Positions 44,189 to 54,537 of a DNA stretch of 64,000 bases are shown in pieces. Numbering within the stretch: position 1 is the first letter of the stretch; each line of letters begins with the position of its first letter. The stretch is from Neoscytalidium dimidiatum (lineage: Eukaryota > Ascomycota > Dothideomycetes > Botryosphaeriales > Botryosphaeriaceae). The stretch is taken from the NCBI GenBank assembly GCA_037367355.1, contig CM074699.1, forward strand, positions 3,224,001 to 3,288,000. The letters run 5' to 3'. Position numbers and translations under genes: made by a program. The notes beneath the pieces were generated by a model. That model was not told where the DNA came from, searched no databases, and saw nothing but the letters and a program-made list of their open reading frames with translations.

Positions 44189-46139
44189 TCACTGAAAAGA
44201 CAACGCCAAACCAGAAAATGCGCAGTTCTTGTCCTCGTAAACCTTCTCCTTCTTCCCGTCCGCACCGCATCTCCAAACCGTGCCGCCAATGTCAGACACG
44301 TAGTAAGATCCATTCCCACTGTCAAAGCCCAACCCGATAGCTTCATCAAAATTCTGCGCAACAACGTCATACTCGGGCTTCCCGCCAGCAACACCGCCAG
44401 AGAAATCCAGCTTCACCTTATTCAGCGTATTCCCAAACGGCACCTCCCCGCGATCCGTCCAGAACAGCGTGTTCGAAGCTTCCTCAAAGTGCAGATCGAT
44501 CGGCTCCGGCAGCCCGCCCAGCAGACAACGAACGTCGTTCCTCGTCGCCGCCGTGCACCCTTCGGGCATCCGGATATCCGCGCTGAAAATGCGGCCGTGG
44601 CCGGCCTTGGAGGGCCCCTTCTGCGTCCAGAAGAACTTGCCGAGCTTGGGCGCCACGGCGATGCCGACGCACCACCGCGCGTGGTCGGCGCGGTGCTCGC
44701 TGCTACCCAGGTCGCCCGTCTGGACGAGCGTCTCGAGCGCGCTGCCGTCGAGGTTGCAGCGGTGCACGCGCAGGCCCTCGCGGTCGGCGACGTACAGCTT
44801 GCCCGCCGCGGCGTCCAGCGCCAGCTGCTTCGGCGTGTGGATGCGGCCCGGCGGCACGACCGTCCGCACGTCCGACCCGTCGCGCTTCGCCGACATGACG
44901 TGCCCGTCGTCGGAGGGCGGGTTGCCCATGTTCGTCCAGTAGAGGCGCCGGCTGGCTTCGTCGACGACGATGCCGTCGGGTAGGTGCTGGTTCGACACCA
45001 GCGTCCGCACGGAGCCGCCGTTCGGGGATACCTCGAGGACGCGGCCGCGGCGCGAGAGTTCTGCGTAGCTCTTCGAGCCGTTGAGGGGCTGGGAGAGGCC
45101 GAGGTCGAGCACGAGGATGCTGGGTTGGCTCGGTTTTGCGGGGTTAGCAGCGTCGGCGCCTGCGTTTGGGTAGAAGCCACCCTTCGGGCTCTTGTGGCCC
45201 AGCTTGCCCTGTGAGACGTAGTTCTGTTTCAGGAAGTCCAGGTGAGATGATGGTAGGCCCCGCTCCTTGATGTAGTGCTCCTCGATGAAAGCCACGGTAT
45301 CCAGGCCGACGTCTGATTTTGGAGATTTAGCAAAAGGTCGTCGATACTCATGGGCAGTTGGCTCACCATCCATCATTTCGCATGGGCCCTGCTTGGAACC
45401 GAACATCACCTTCCACACTTCGTCCAACTGATCTGGGGTTGACACGCCCTCGTTCAGGATCATCATGTACTCCCGCTTGATTGCGGCCCATACCCGGTTG
45501 AAGATGAAGCCGGTCGATGGCTTTAACGCAACATATGGCTTTAGCCCGGCCTCCCTGTGCCTCTCGACAAGGAACGGGAAGATGTCAGGATCTGTGTATC
45601 CGTCCGTCATCAGCTCGACGAGGCGATTGTTGGGCGGCATCATGTAGTGCGTGTTGAGGATGCGCTTCTTGGTGGCATCGGACACCTTGTCCAGCATCTC
45701 ACCGGACTTGTAAGACGAGGAGTTCGAGCAGAGGAGAGCATCTTGCGGTGCGAGAGATTCAAGGTCAGCGAACGTGTCGATCTTGATGGCCAGTTTCTCC
45801 GGTACTGCCTCGAAGACTAGCCAGGCGTTCGACACGGTGCTCGGCAGGTCCTCAAAAGCGAAGGCGGAACCAGGGCTTCGGCAGCCGGTTACTTGGGCGT
45901 ACGAGTCGACGTTGTCCTTGATGTAGTCCAATGCGTCTTGTCTCTGGTGTGGGCTGGGGTCGCGGATGTGGACGGTGTAGCCTGCCGATGCCCAACAGCA
46001 TGCTATGTGGGGTCAATTCAGCTGTGCGTGCGGAGCTGCTTTGGCTGAGCTTACCAATACGGCGTCCAAGGATACCACCACCCAATACAGCAACAGGCCT
46101 TGACCTATACGAAGTAGGAGGACTCCAAGCGCTCGGCAT
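44189..46139 (-). CDS. 3-hydroxyacyl-CoA dehydrogenase fused to a YWTD-type beta-propeller
   Basis: Exons 46139-46055 and 46002-44189 give 632 residues; the 52-nt intron is GT-AG. The first exon carries the dinucleotide-binding loop VLGGGILGRRI, completed after splicing by ASAGYTVHIRDPS. Then follow VFEAVPEKLAIK, the catalytic-His block ILNTHYMMPP and the dimerisation domain STGFIFNRVWAAIKREYMMIL, giving a full short-chain 3-hydroxyacyl-CoA dehydrogenase of about 310 residues. From about 325 to the end a six-bladed-type propeller is seen, with LDL-receptor-like blades: RLYWTNMG, KLYVADREG, KFFWTQKG and TLFWTDRG. The dehydrogenase should oxidise a hydroxyacyl-CoA or a related hydroxy acid with NAD; the propeller may bind a partner or hydrolyse a lactone. 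No signal peptide is visible, so a cytosolic protein is expected although YWTD blades are usually extracellular. Confidence 0.88.
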
Positions 46140-46963
46140 TCTTGGTCGAGGCGGGCGTGGATGAAGATGATTGGATAGTTTGCGGGCGAGGAGGTACTGG
46201 GCGCTGTGGAGAACTCAGTTGACAGCAGCGCTCGACAGTAATGATATACCCTCGAGTGCGATGACGCTGGACTCGTCGGTGTGAGGGCGCCTGCCGAGGC
46301 TGCTTTGTCATTCTGACAGCGCGCGTCTGTTCTTGGGGATAAGCCAACGAATGACTCGGCCCGGGAGACGTGTGTCGCGCGAACCGAGCATCGGACCCGA
46401 ACTTGCGGTATTTCTCAGATCTTCAGAACGCCGCCACCACTACGCGGAATCGGGTTAGTACCGAGGAAACTCAATCTGCGAGCCTCATACGAAATACCGT
46501 CGCTGCCCACAGCACTTTTCGTTAACCTCAACTTTGGGATGACATATCGGTCTTTCTCGAGGCGACCCTTTACCATCCTCGCAAACACAGAAATCGCTGT
46601 CTGATCCAAGAAGCATTATCGCTTTTGATCTGCTGTATCTCCATATTATCTAACACTATGGTAGAGAATTCACGCTGGTCATAGTATCTCACTCCGTTGT
46701 GATAATATATAAGAAGTTGTGTAATTGAGGGTGGTAATACAGATAAATTCAGATCTGGGTAAAAGGAAACGTCTGCATGTCAGAGTTTTATGATTTTTCT
46801 AGTCTAGCCTATCCCATTTTCTTTTCACTTCCAAACCCCAGAAATGAAGTAAACCCGAAGAGCGAACGCCTGTTTGAGAGTAATATACAAGGTCTGCCAA
46901 CATTGATCCATCACCACGCCCTCAAAAGCCCCCACACCGCTTCGACCATTTCTCCGGGGCTCT
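46140..46963. other. Gap between the dehydrogenase fusion and the b5 reductase fusion
   Basis: Promoter of the dehydrogenase fusion and 3' flank of the cytochrome b5 gene. No gene is supported. Confidence 0.4.
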
Positions 46964-48438
46964 TTAGAAAGTGAACACCTGATCAGTCATCTTGCACACC
47001 GCGCCAGGGATCTGGAATCCCAGATCGCTCAAGCTCGCCTTCGACGCCTTGACCATCCCCGGCGGCCCGCACAGCAGCACCTTGGACCCATCCGCGGGCG
47101 ACGGCAGCCTCTCCCTCATGACATCCTTCGTGACGTATCCGCTGCCAAACCGCCAGCCATCCGACGGCCGGTCGAGCATGTACCAGACCTTGAGATTGCG
47201 CGGATACAGCCGCGCGAAGCGGTCCAGCTCCTCGCGCAGCAGGATGTCCTCCTCGGTCCTGTTCGCGTAGACGAGGCTGACCTCGGTCAGGTCGGCGGGG
47301 TCCTCGCACACGGCGCGGATCAGCTGGTACATGGGCGTGATGCCGGTGCCGCCGGCGACCATGCCGATGCGCGGCGCCCACCCCTTGCGGTACCGCATCG
47401 CACCCTTGGGCCCGCGGAACTCGACCGCGTCGCCGACGCGCAGGCCCGCCAGGTATTTGCCCGTCAGCAGCCCGTCCGGGTACAGCTTGATCACCAGCTC
47501 GAGCTTGCCCGGGTCGCTGTTGTTGGACGTCGGCGTGTAGCTGCGCGTCACCACCTGGCCGTCCGGCGTGGTGCCGCGGATGGTGACGTGCTGGCCGGTG
47601 GGGAGGCCGATGATGGTGCTGGGCGTGGGGAGCGTGAAGGTGTACCGGACGGTGTTGGGCGAGATGGTGTCGATTTTGGTGAGCGGCAGCTTCTTGTATT
47701 CTTGCGGCGCGAGGAAGCCGGAGACTTGGCGGGTTGGAGCGGCACTGGAGGCTTTGATGTGCGCGGGGTAGCGGGTGAAGCCAGTGCCGACGGAGAAGAG
47801 CTTGGAGACGCGCTGGATGGTGTAGGTGCCGGCGACAATGAAGGCGGCGGTGGTCAGGATCACACCGTTCCAAAAGTCGTTGGGGCCGGCGCGGAAGCTG
47901 GGCAGGCGGCGGAAGAGTGGGTGGTTCATGCTGCGAGCTGTCACAGCAACGCGGGCGCCGACGGCGATGAGAGCCGTGAGAACTGCAGCGCTGAGGTAGA
48001 TGCCTTTGCTGCTGCTTGACTTGACCGGGGCAGATGCAGCAGCGCGGCTGATCACGCGGACAGCTTTCTTTGGCTTGTTGGCTTTTGCCTCGTCGGCATT
48101 CAAGACTCCAACGAGGAGAGGCTGGAGCAGCTCTCTTGCGTCTTCTGAATGGCCGACGTCCTCGAAGGCGGCGGTAGCATCGGTGCCGGCCACCTCTTCG
48201 ATGGTCTCCGCTCCGCCGGGATGGTCTTGGGGGTAGCTGGTAACATTGTACACTTAATCCGCAAATGTTAGTGAACGAACTTTACTCTGGAAGATTTTCT
48301 ACGCATACCTCTACCGTGGAGCACTATCCACATATCATTCTTCTTCTTGTGTGCGGCCACGTCTTTCAATCTGTAAATGGGCACTTCAACATCAGGCTTC
48401 CACTGTGCGCCCGGCCCTGTTTCTGTTTGTGTCGACAT
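46964..48438 (-). CDS. Cytochrome b5 fused to NADH-cytochrome b5 reductase
   Basis: Exons 48438-48309 and 48252-46964 give 472 residues; the 56-nt intron splits a Val codon just before the heme core. Residues 15-95 are a cytochrome b5 domain with axial His54 (QDHPGG) and His78 (DVGHSEDA). A linker with two hydrophobic segments (about 125-145 and 165-185) probably anchors the protein in the endoplasmic reticulum. Residues 215-472 are a ferredoxin-NADP-reductase-type module: the FAD motif VVTRSYTP, the NADH motif GGTGITPMYQ and the CGPPGMV tail. Electrons would flow from NADH through FAD to the fused heme and on to an acceptor. It diverges from a P450 gene across 718 bases, which suggests that the P450 is its partner; this is inference. 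Confidence 0.9.
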
Positions 48439-49156
48439 TATCGTGGGTAGATTCTGTCAATGTTGCTTGGAAGACACTTCAGATTTCCTTGTAGAAGCGA
48501 GGATGCCGAAGCCTTTTCTTTCCGGGGATAGAGGGCTCCACGGGAATTGCTGATAGGGGCGGTCAGCACCCGCCTCGGCTGGCATCTCGACAATTAAAAA
48601 GCATTGTCGCCATGGTGGACAACGAGTCGTCATTGCGAAGAAGATTTGATCGGCGCGCCCCTTCGAACGGCCGCTAGTGCAGAGTCGGCCGAAGCAGCAA
48701 GGGGAGCAGCGTAGGGAAAGCTGGCGGACAACGGCGACAACGGCCGTAAACTGGTAAAGAGGTGGCGGTGATTGGCTGCGGGAGTGGCGGCCAATGCTTT
48801 TCTTTCCAGAAGGCCTCCCGCGGGCCGAACCGCCCTCGGCACTTACTCATCGCTGGTCATCCACTGTGTCACCGGCTGATAAAATAGTCGGTCCGCTCTG
48901 ACAAAGCTCTGCATGCTCCGTTTATCCGTCCCTTTTTCTTCGGAGATGCCGCCACTGAACGGTTTAGAGCCGGCCCTGCAAAGTCTGTGCTCGGCCGACC
49001 ATGCGAGCCCCGACCGATATACTGCCAGTCGCCCAGCCTGTACCGCGGCACCGCGCTGTTCAACCGTTCGATTCATCTCTGTAGTATAAGTGCGCTGGAC
49101 ATCTCAGCCGGCCTGAGTGCAGCTCTGACTTCACCATCGAAAACCGCCCTCTAGCA
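48439..49156. promoter_or_regulatory. Shared promoter of the b5-reductase fusion and the P450
   Basis: A 718-base region separates two divergent starts. It contains a TATA-like TATAAG (49085-49090) 67 bases before the P450 ATG. No clear TATA box was seen for the other direction. Head-to-head layout would allow joint control. Confidence 0.45.
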
Positions 49157-50876
49157 ATGTCGAACCAATTCTACCTCTGGGGCGAGGACCCCTCCACCTC
49201 TATTGACATCGATGTCGACGTGCAAGAGATCCTCGACAGCTTCAGACACACCGTGGCTGGACAATTCGCCATTGTCGAGCCGTCAGGTAAGCGCTGGCAA
49301 CCCCGCCTTGGCCTTCGTACCCGCTTACATTTCTGCCTCAGGCATCGACTTCCTCGCGCCTGAAGGCCACACCCTCTCAAGCACCTCCGAAATATTAGAT
49401 ACCACCGGCCCCATTGCTATTTCAATAGACGGGAAGAAAGTCCGTGATCCTCAAGCTCCCAAGGGTCTCCCCTTCGTCGGCAGCTACTACGAAGTCTACC
49501 CTGACCACCTGGGAAACCACCAACGCCTCTTCGATCACTACGGTCCCGTCTTCAAAACCACCAACATGGGCCGCACCACCTACAGCACAAACGACCCGGA
49601 GATTGCCAGCATCGTTTTTTCCGAGTCCGATTTCTTCACCAAGCTGATCACACCCGACCACCCTCTCTACGGAATCAAGAACCAGGAGGCAGGCGTCTTC
49701 CTGGGAGATACTGAGAATGAGAACTGGAAGATCGCCCACAAGTTTCTGCCGCCTGCCTTTGGCCCCAAAGCCGTGCGTCACTACGCCCCGACGATGCAGA
49801 AGACAATCGAGAACGCGTTCAATGTATTCGACGAGTTGGACGAGCGAGGCGAGGCATGGAACGTATACCAATACATGCTGAAACTGGGGTCCGAGGCGGT
49901 CGGAAAGCTGGTCATGGGCATGGAATTCGGCCACTTCGCCGGCGTGGACGCACCCATCCACAAGATGGTGCTCAACATCGCCGAGTCGCTTGAGCTGAAC
50001 AAGAAGATCACATCGCGCGGAAACTGGTACGCATCGCTGCCGTTCGGTGACCCCAAGCGGCTGCGCGAACTGCAAGGCGAGATTGAGACCATGCTGGACG
50101 ACGCCATCGCCCAATGCAAGCAGAACGGCGCTGAGGACCTCGAGCTGCAGGAAGCCGCGCTCAAGGCCTCCTGCGTCATCGACTACGCTATCCGCGCCGT
50201 CGACGCCAAGGGCGAGCGTCTCCCGAAGAAGAATCTCGCCTCCGCCCTCGTCGTCGCCACTGGCGCCGGCTTCACCACCACCTCCAGTCTGCTCTCATGG
50301 CTGATATACGGGCTTGTCCACTACCCGGGCATGCAGGAGCGACTCCTTCAGGAGCTCGTCGACGCCGGCATCGACGAGAACACGCAATGGGATGCAGACA
50401 CGGTAGATCGCCTACCCTTCCTTGTCAACTACATCAAGGAGATGCAGCGCCGCCACAACCCATCCTTTCAGCCCGGCCGCACCGCCAAGGTCGACCTCGT
50501 CCTCCCCGGCGGCTACAAGATCCCCAAGGGCGCCGTCGTCATCCCCGCCCTGCACCACATCCACAACAACCCCAAAATCTGGGACAACCCCACCAAGTTC
50601 GACCCCGATCGTTGGGAGACCGAGGAGGTCAAAAACAGGCACAAAGCTGCGTACATTCCTTTCGCCACAGGTCCGCGCATGTGCATCGGCTTCAACTTCG
50701 CGCTGCAGGAGGTCAGGATTTTCTTGCCGAAGCTGGTGTACAGGTACCACTTCTCCAAGGAGGGCGATGAGGCGGTTGAGTATGATCCGATGTTCCAGCT
50801 GATCCGGCCGGTGAATTTGTACGTGAGGGCGCAGAGGCGGCAAAAGTGGCCGCCGAAGAGCTCGGAGAAGAACTGA
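49157..50876 (+). CDS. Cytochrome P450 without a visible N-terminal anchor
   Basis: Exons 49157-49286 and 49342-50876 give 554 residues; the 55-nt intron is GT-AG. The I-helix has GAGFTTTSSLL, the K-helix has the ExxR pair in KEMQRRH, and the heme loop is FATGPRMCIGF with ligand Cys491. The proline-rich hinge appears late, as PQAPKGLPFVGSYYEVYP near residue 90. Before it there is no hydrophobic helix: residues 1-80 are acidic and polar (LWGEDPSTSIDIDVDVQEIL). Most fungal P450s start with a membrane anchor, so this one may be soluble or held by a partner. It would hydroxylate or otherwise oxidise a small molecule; no family number can be given. The neighbouring b5/b5-reductase fusion is a candidate electron donor. 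Confidence 0.9.
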
Positions 50877-50985
50877 AGTGACTTGTTAGCGACGCATTGG
50901 CGGAGTTTTGGGTAGAATGTAAGATAACATAGATATCAGAATCGAACAGAACATGACAAATTATCACCAAGATCCATGGGCAGCT

Positions 50986-51049
50986 GAAGCAGTCGTCCGG
51001 ATGTGAATATAGCGTTGTCCAAGGACATTTGCGTCCGGACGACTGCTTC
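50986..51049. repeat. Perfect 16-bp inverted repeat between convergent genes
   Basis: GAAGCAGTCGTCCGGA at 50986-51001 is exactly repeated in reverse complement at 51034-51049, with a 32-base spacer. It lies in the 292 bases between the stop codons of the P450 (plus) and the GPI protein (minus). It could fold as a hairpin in either transcript, or be the remnant of a small inverted-repeat element. Confidence 0.8.
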
Positions 51050-51168
51050 CACTCCGGGCATATTCAGATCACGAGCATCAATAAGAGGAAATAACAGAAT
51101 GGATCTTGATCAAGAATTAGCCCAAAAAGGGCACAACCAAGCCAAAAAGGGAAAGAGACCAACGCTCT

Positions 51169-52569
51169 TTACAAGAAACAAAACGCAAAGCCCACTACGA
51201 CCAACGCACCAAGTGCCCCGGACAGAGCCGGGGACACCGCCACCGCACCACCCTTCTTCCCACCACAATCACCGCCACCACCGCCACCACTTCCGCCCTG
51301 GGAAGTGGCGTTGGCCTTGGCGGCCTGGTCCTGCCTGATACTGACCAGCTTGTCCGTCGCGTTGACAAGCACTTTGTTGGCAGCATCATACGCGAAGCAC
51401 CCCGACCCCATGGTCTCGTCGACCACCTTCCAGGCGGTCGTGTAGTTGGTCCGGTCGATGAACGGCAAGTCGAAAGCCAACTCCAAGCCGGCGTTCATGG
51501 CGATACCGGACTCCAAACGGACGAGCGACTTGTACAGGCTGGTCAACTCGTCGGTGGCTGCGTCTGCAGGAACTCCGCAGGCTGTCGAGAAGTCGGTCGA
51601 TGGTAAGCTCCTGCCCGTGGCGGAGACGACGGGAAGATCTAGGTAAATACCGGCCTCGGCCTCGCCACCAAGGATGTCCAAGCCGAGCGCGACGATGATG
51701 TTGAGACGCATGCCGATGGAAAGATTCATGTTGAGCTCCGTGATGTTGCTGTCGTGAGAGTTGGGGTCCAGCATGGTGATATGGACCGGCGAGAATCCGG
51801 TAACACTGGACCTGTTGAATGTGACAAAGTCAATGTGGATCTGGGCGTCGCTGGGGATCTCGAAGTGGAAGCCGTAATTGTCGAAGGCGACATCCAGGTC
51901 GTTGAAGTCCCACTGGACGAATATCTCCGGATGGACCATCAAGCCGGCCTTGCCGATGTGCGGGAGGACGAGACCCGCGCCGGGAATAGGGACGTCGCCG
52001 ACGAGCTCGTACGCCATGAAGCCAGACTTGGATCCTTCCAGAGAGAGGCCCAGCTGGGCTGTGAAGTTCTGAACCGTGATAGTGATCGAGCCATTCTGCA
52101 GCATGCCGTTCGAAGAGATGTCCCAAGCCCCTGGAGTAACGACCACGGTGCCATTGGTGGAACATTCCTTGCACTGCACGGTGAGCGACCCCTGCTCGCC
52201 CGGAGCGTCCGTTGTAGCGGGCGGCATGGTATGCTTCGCGGTCGGTCCGTCGTTGATGTCGCCGTTGTGAAAGTTGTAATTGAGACCGATGGTGGCATCA
52301 GTGGGCAGCGATGTGATGGTACTGGACGGGATCAGGGTGTTGTCTGGAACACCAGCGGACGTCATGACAGAGCTGCTCTTAAGGGTGGGTTTGGCCATAA
52401 AGGACGTAATGGAGCTAGCAGACTCCTTGGACGAGATGACGCGGACATAGTGACGAGTATCAATAAGTTCCAGACTAGCTGCACCAGAGCTGGGAGCGAG
52501 AGTAGCGATACAAGCGTTGAGAAGCAAGGCGACCGCGAGGAGCGGCGCTGCGACGAGGAAGATCTTCAT
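51169..52569 (-). CDS. GPI-anchored surface protein with a DUF7223-like region
   Basis: An intronless frame of 466 residues. It starts with a signal peptide (MKIFLVAAPLLAVALLLNACIA) and ends with a Gly-rich spacer, small residues and a hydrophobic tail (SGALGALVVVGFAFCFL), the pattern of a GPI-anchor signal. Residues about 130-330 hold a C-x-x-C start (VQCKECSTNG), a GSITITVQNFTAQLGLSLEG block and a long beta-rich stretch. This parallels the LWCVDCGVRGKIVATGSI region of the giant secreted protein at 33-38 kb, suggesting the same DUF7223-type domain. Several N-glycosylation sequons are present. It should sit at the outer plasma membrane or be linked to wall glucan; function unknown. Confidence 0.82.
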   Translation of the reverse strand: MKIFLVAAPLLAVALLLNACIATLAPSSGAASLELIDTRHYVRVISSKESASSITSFMAKPTLKSSSVMTSAGVPDNTLIPSSTITSLPTDATIGLNYNFHNGDINDGPTAKHTMPPATTDAPGEQGSLTVQCKECSTNGTVVVTPGAWDISSNGMLQNGSITITVQNFTAQLGLSLEGSKSGFMAYELVGDVPIPGAGLVLPHIGKAGLMVHPEIFVQWDFNDLDVAFDNYGFHFEIPSDAQIHIDFVTFNRSSVTGFSPVHITMLDPNSHDSNITELNMNLSIGMRLNIIVALGLDILGGEAEAGIYLDLPVVSATGRSLPSTDFSTACGVPADAATDELTSLYKSLVRLESGIAMNAGLELAFDLPFIDRTNYTTAWKVVDETMGSGCFAYDAANKVLVNATDKLVSIRQDQAAKANATSQGGSGGGGGGDCGGKKGGAVAVSPALSGALGALVVVGFAFCFL

Positions 52570-54537
52570 GAGGGAGGTAATGAAGACCGAGCGAGTGAAT
52601 GAATATAAATCCTGTGTGCAACAGTTTTTGTGAAAGAGCGAGAGCTGTCGTGCAAAGGAGTGTCAAGGTTGAAGCAGTGCTGAGGTTGAGGAAGAGGAAG
52701 GGAGGAAGAGGGTAGAAGCAGACGGCCGTCGTCCAAAAGATCTATCAACCCTCCACGCTAGCACTGATTCGGTCACGCGAAGTAGCGCGCCTGCCTTCAG
52801 TAAGTGCAAATGGCCATGAGATAATGCGGCTGGCAGCCTGCGAGGGTAAGTGCTCGATGTCGCACCTCAGCGCGTCTGGTCTGGTCAATAGAATCACTAT
52901 AGGCTACACAAAATACCATTCTCCAACTGGTACGATGCGCCTGCGGATGTGCCATCACTACTGAGCCTACAGTGGAGCAGCTTAGCATCATCGCTTGCTT
53001 GCACGAGCCTCGGCACAATCAGAGCTACTTATGCTACTACCCATTGCGCAACAAAGCCGGATTGCGCCGGCAAGACTCTGCCTCATTTTGGCGTGTAAAC
53101 ATAGCCTATTCCTGACATCAAGACCGTGGATGAGCCTGCACATGAGAGCGATTATCTCGGCGACCATAGGCGCCGTTAGGGAGCGGCGCAGATGGGCTGT
53201 CCTATTTGGACCATATGTTCAGGCTTCTCGAAGAAAATGACACAAAAGAAGCGCGACAGGATAAGACGATCCGTTAAAGGCACAGAACCACTTGATGGTC
53301 AAGCTTTTGGGTTTATTGTGGCTTTTATCAAAGCAGCAATCACAAGTCATCGTCACTATTTCAAGGAAAGGTGATACCGAAACTGAGAAAACCTACTGTG
53401 TATGGCGACCATTGTTTTCGCAGCTTGTCTCATTGCTTCGCACTCCGACCTTCTTCAGTCATCTCGAACGAAAACGTCCATCCTACAAGCACTCGGTCAG
53501 TTCCATTTGCTGTATGCGATGAGACTTCTCGATGTGCGAAAAGCGGCGAAGAGTTCTATCTGCGTCTGACTTTCTTAGTTCGCTGGATACTAGAAATTTT
53601 TTTGTGCTGTTTGCGCTGCTGTTCATTCAATGAATCAAATACGACATAACCACTCTACTGTTGCTGTTTTACTGAGTAGTTGTTTCACTGTTTCTACGCA
53701 CACGGTACTTTTTCGACGTTGAAATTGCTTTCTAAGAGCGCAGTCGCGTTCATGCGTTTATATTGGGGACATGCCTCGTCTAACCACAGAATCCCCGCAC
53801 GCCGCAAATACCCGGAAGCTGATCACAATGGGCTCTTTTACGCATAAATGGCTGCGGTGAGCCAGTTTGCTCCGAAAAGACGCCTTCGCGACTGCTCTGA
53901 GGCGCCAACGGAAATATGTAGCATCACAACAGAGACACAAACCATATCTACTGTTTGATTTCCATTACTCTCCGGGAAAGTGTCACGTAATGTGCTCTCC
54001 AACCGCCGACCGGCTACTTCAATGGTACCGGTTCATTCTCTGAAAGCACAAGAGTACGCACAATTCTAGTTGTATTAGAGGCTGACCGCCGGTGAGCTTG
54101 TATGCTACTAAGCGAAGATGCTTACTTCTGCCCGAGTCGTACAGAAGACTTTGAAATACTGGCACAACTTTATCGTGATTCGCGGCTTGGTCTTGTGAGG
54201 TGCGTCACTCTGGTGTCTTTATTCTCCCCGCTAACTCCGTCCCACTAATTTGACTTCTGCGGTCCTCCTTCGTTTAATTGTCTCAAGAGCGACCCTACAT
54301 ACCATCTGGCACTGGGCTCGTCCAAGGCCTCATTGCATACATACGCGGCAAGTATTACAGATTGATCGCTTTCCTCTTGCATCGCAATAATTAACTCCCC
54401 ATTTCGCTATCCTGTAGCGGGCGTCGCACCGTACTGGAAATTATCTGCGCGTAGAAATGGTTGTGGACAATTGTGGTACATGGAATCTGCACAAATCCGG
54501 ACAATATATAGTATTGAAATGAAGTAAATACAGTTAT
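52570..54537. other. 2-kb gap
   Basis: Promoter of the GPI protein gene, then AT-rich sequence with short unrelated frames. Nothing recognised. Confidence 0.4.

Noticed and set aside
53371..53649. 92-codon plus frame
   Set aside because: Composition rich in Cys, Arg and Ser without pattern, no signal peptide, surrounded by equally long random frames.
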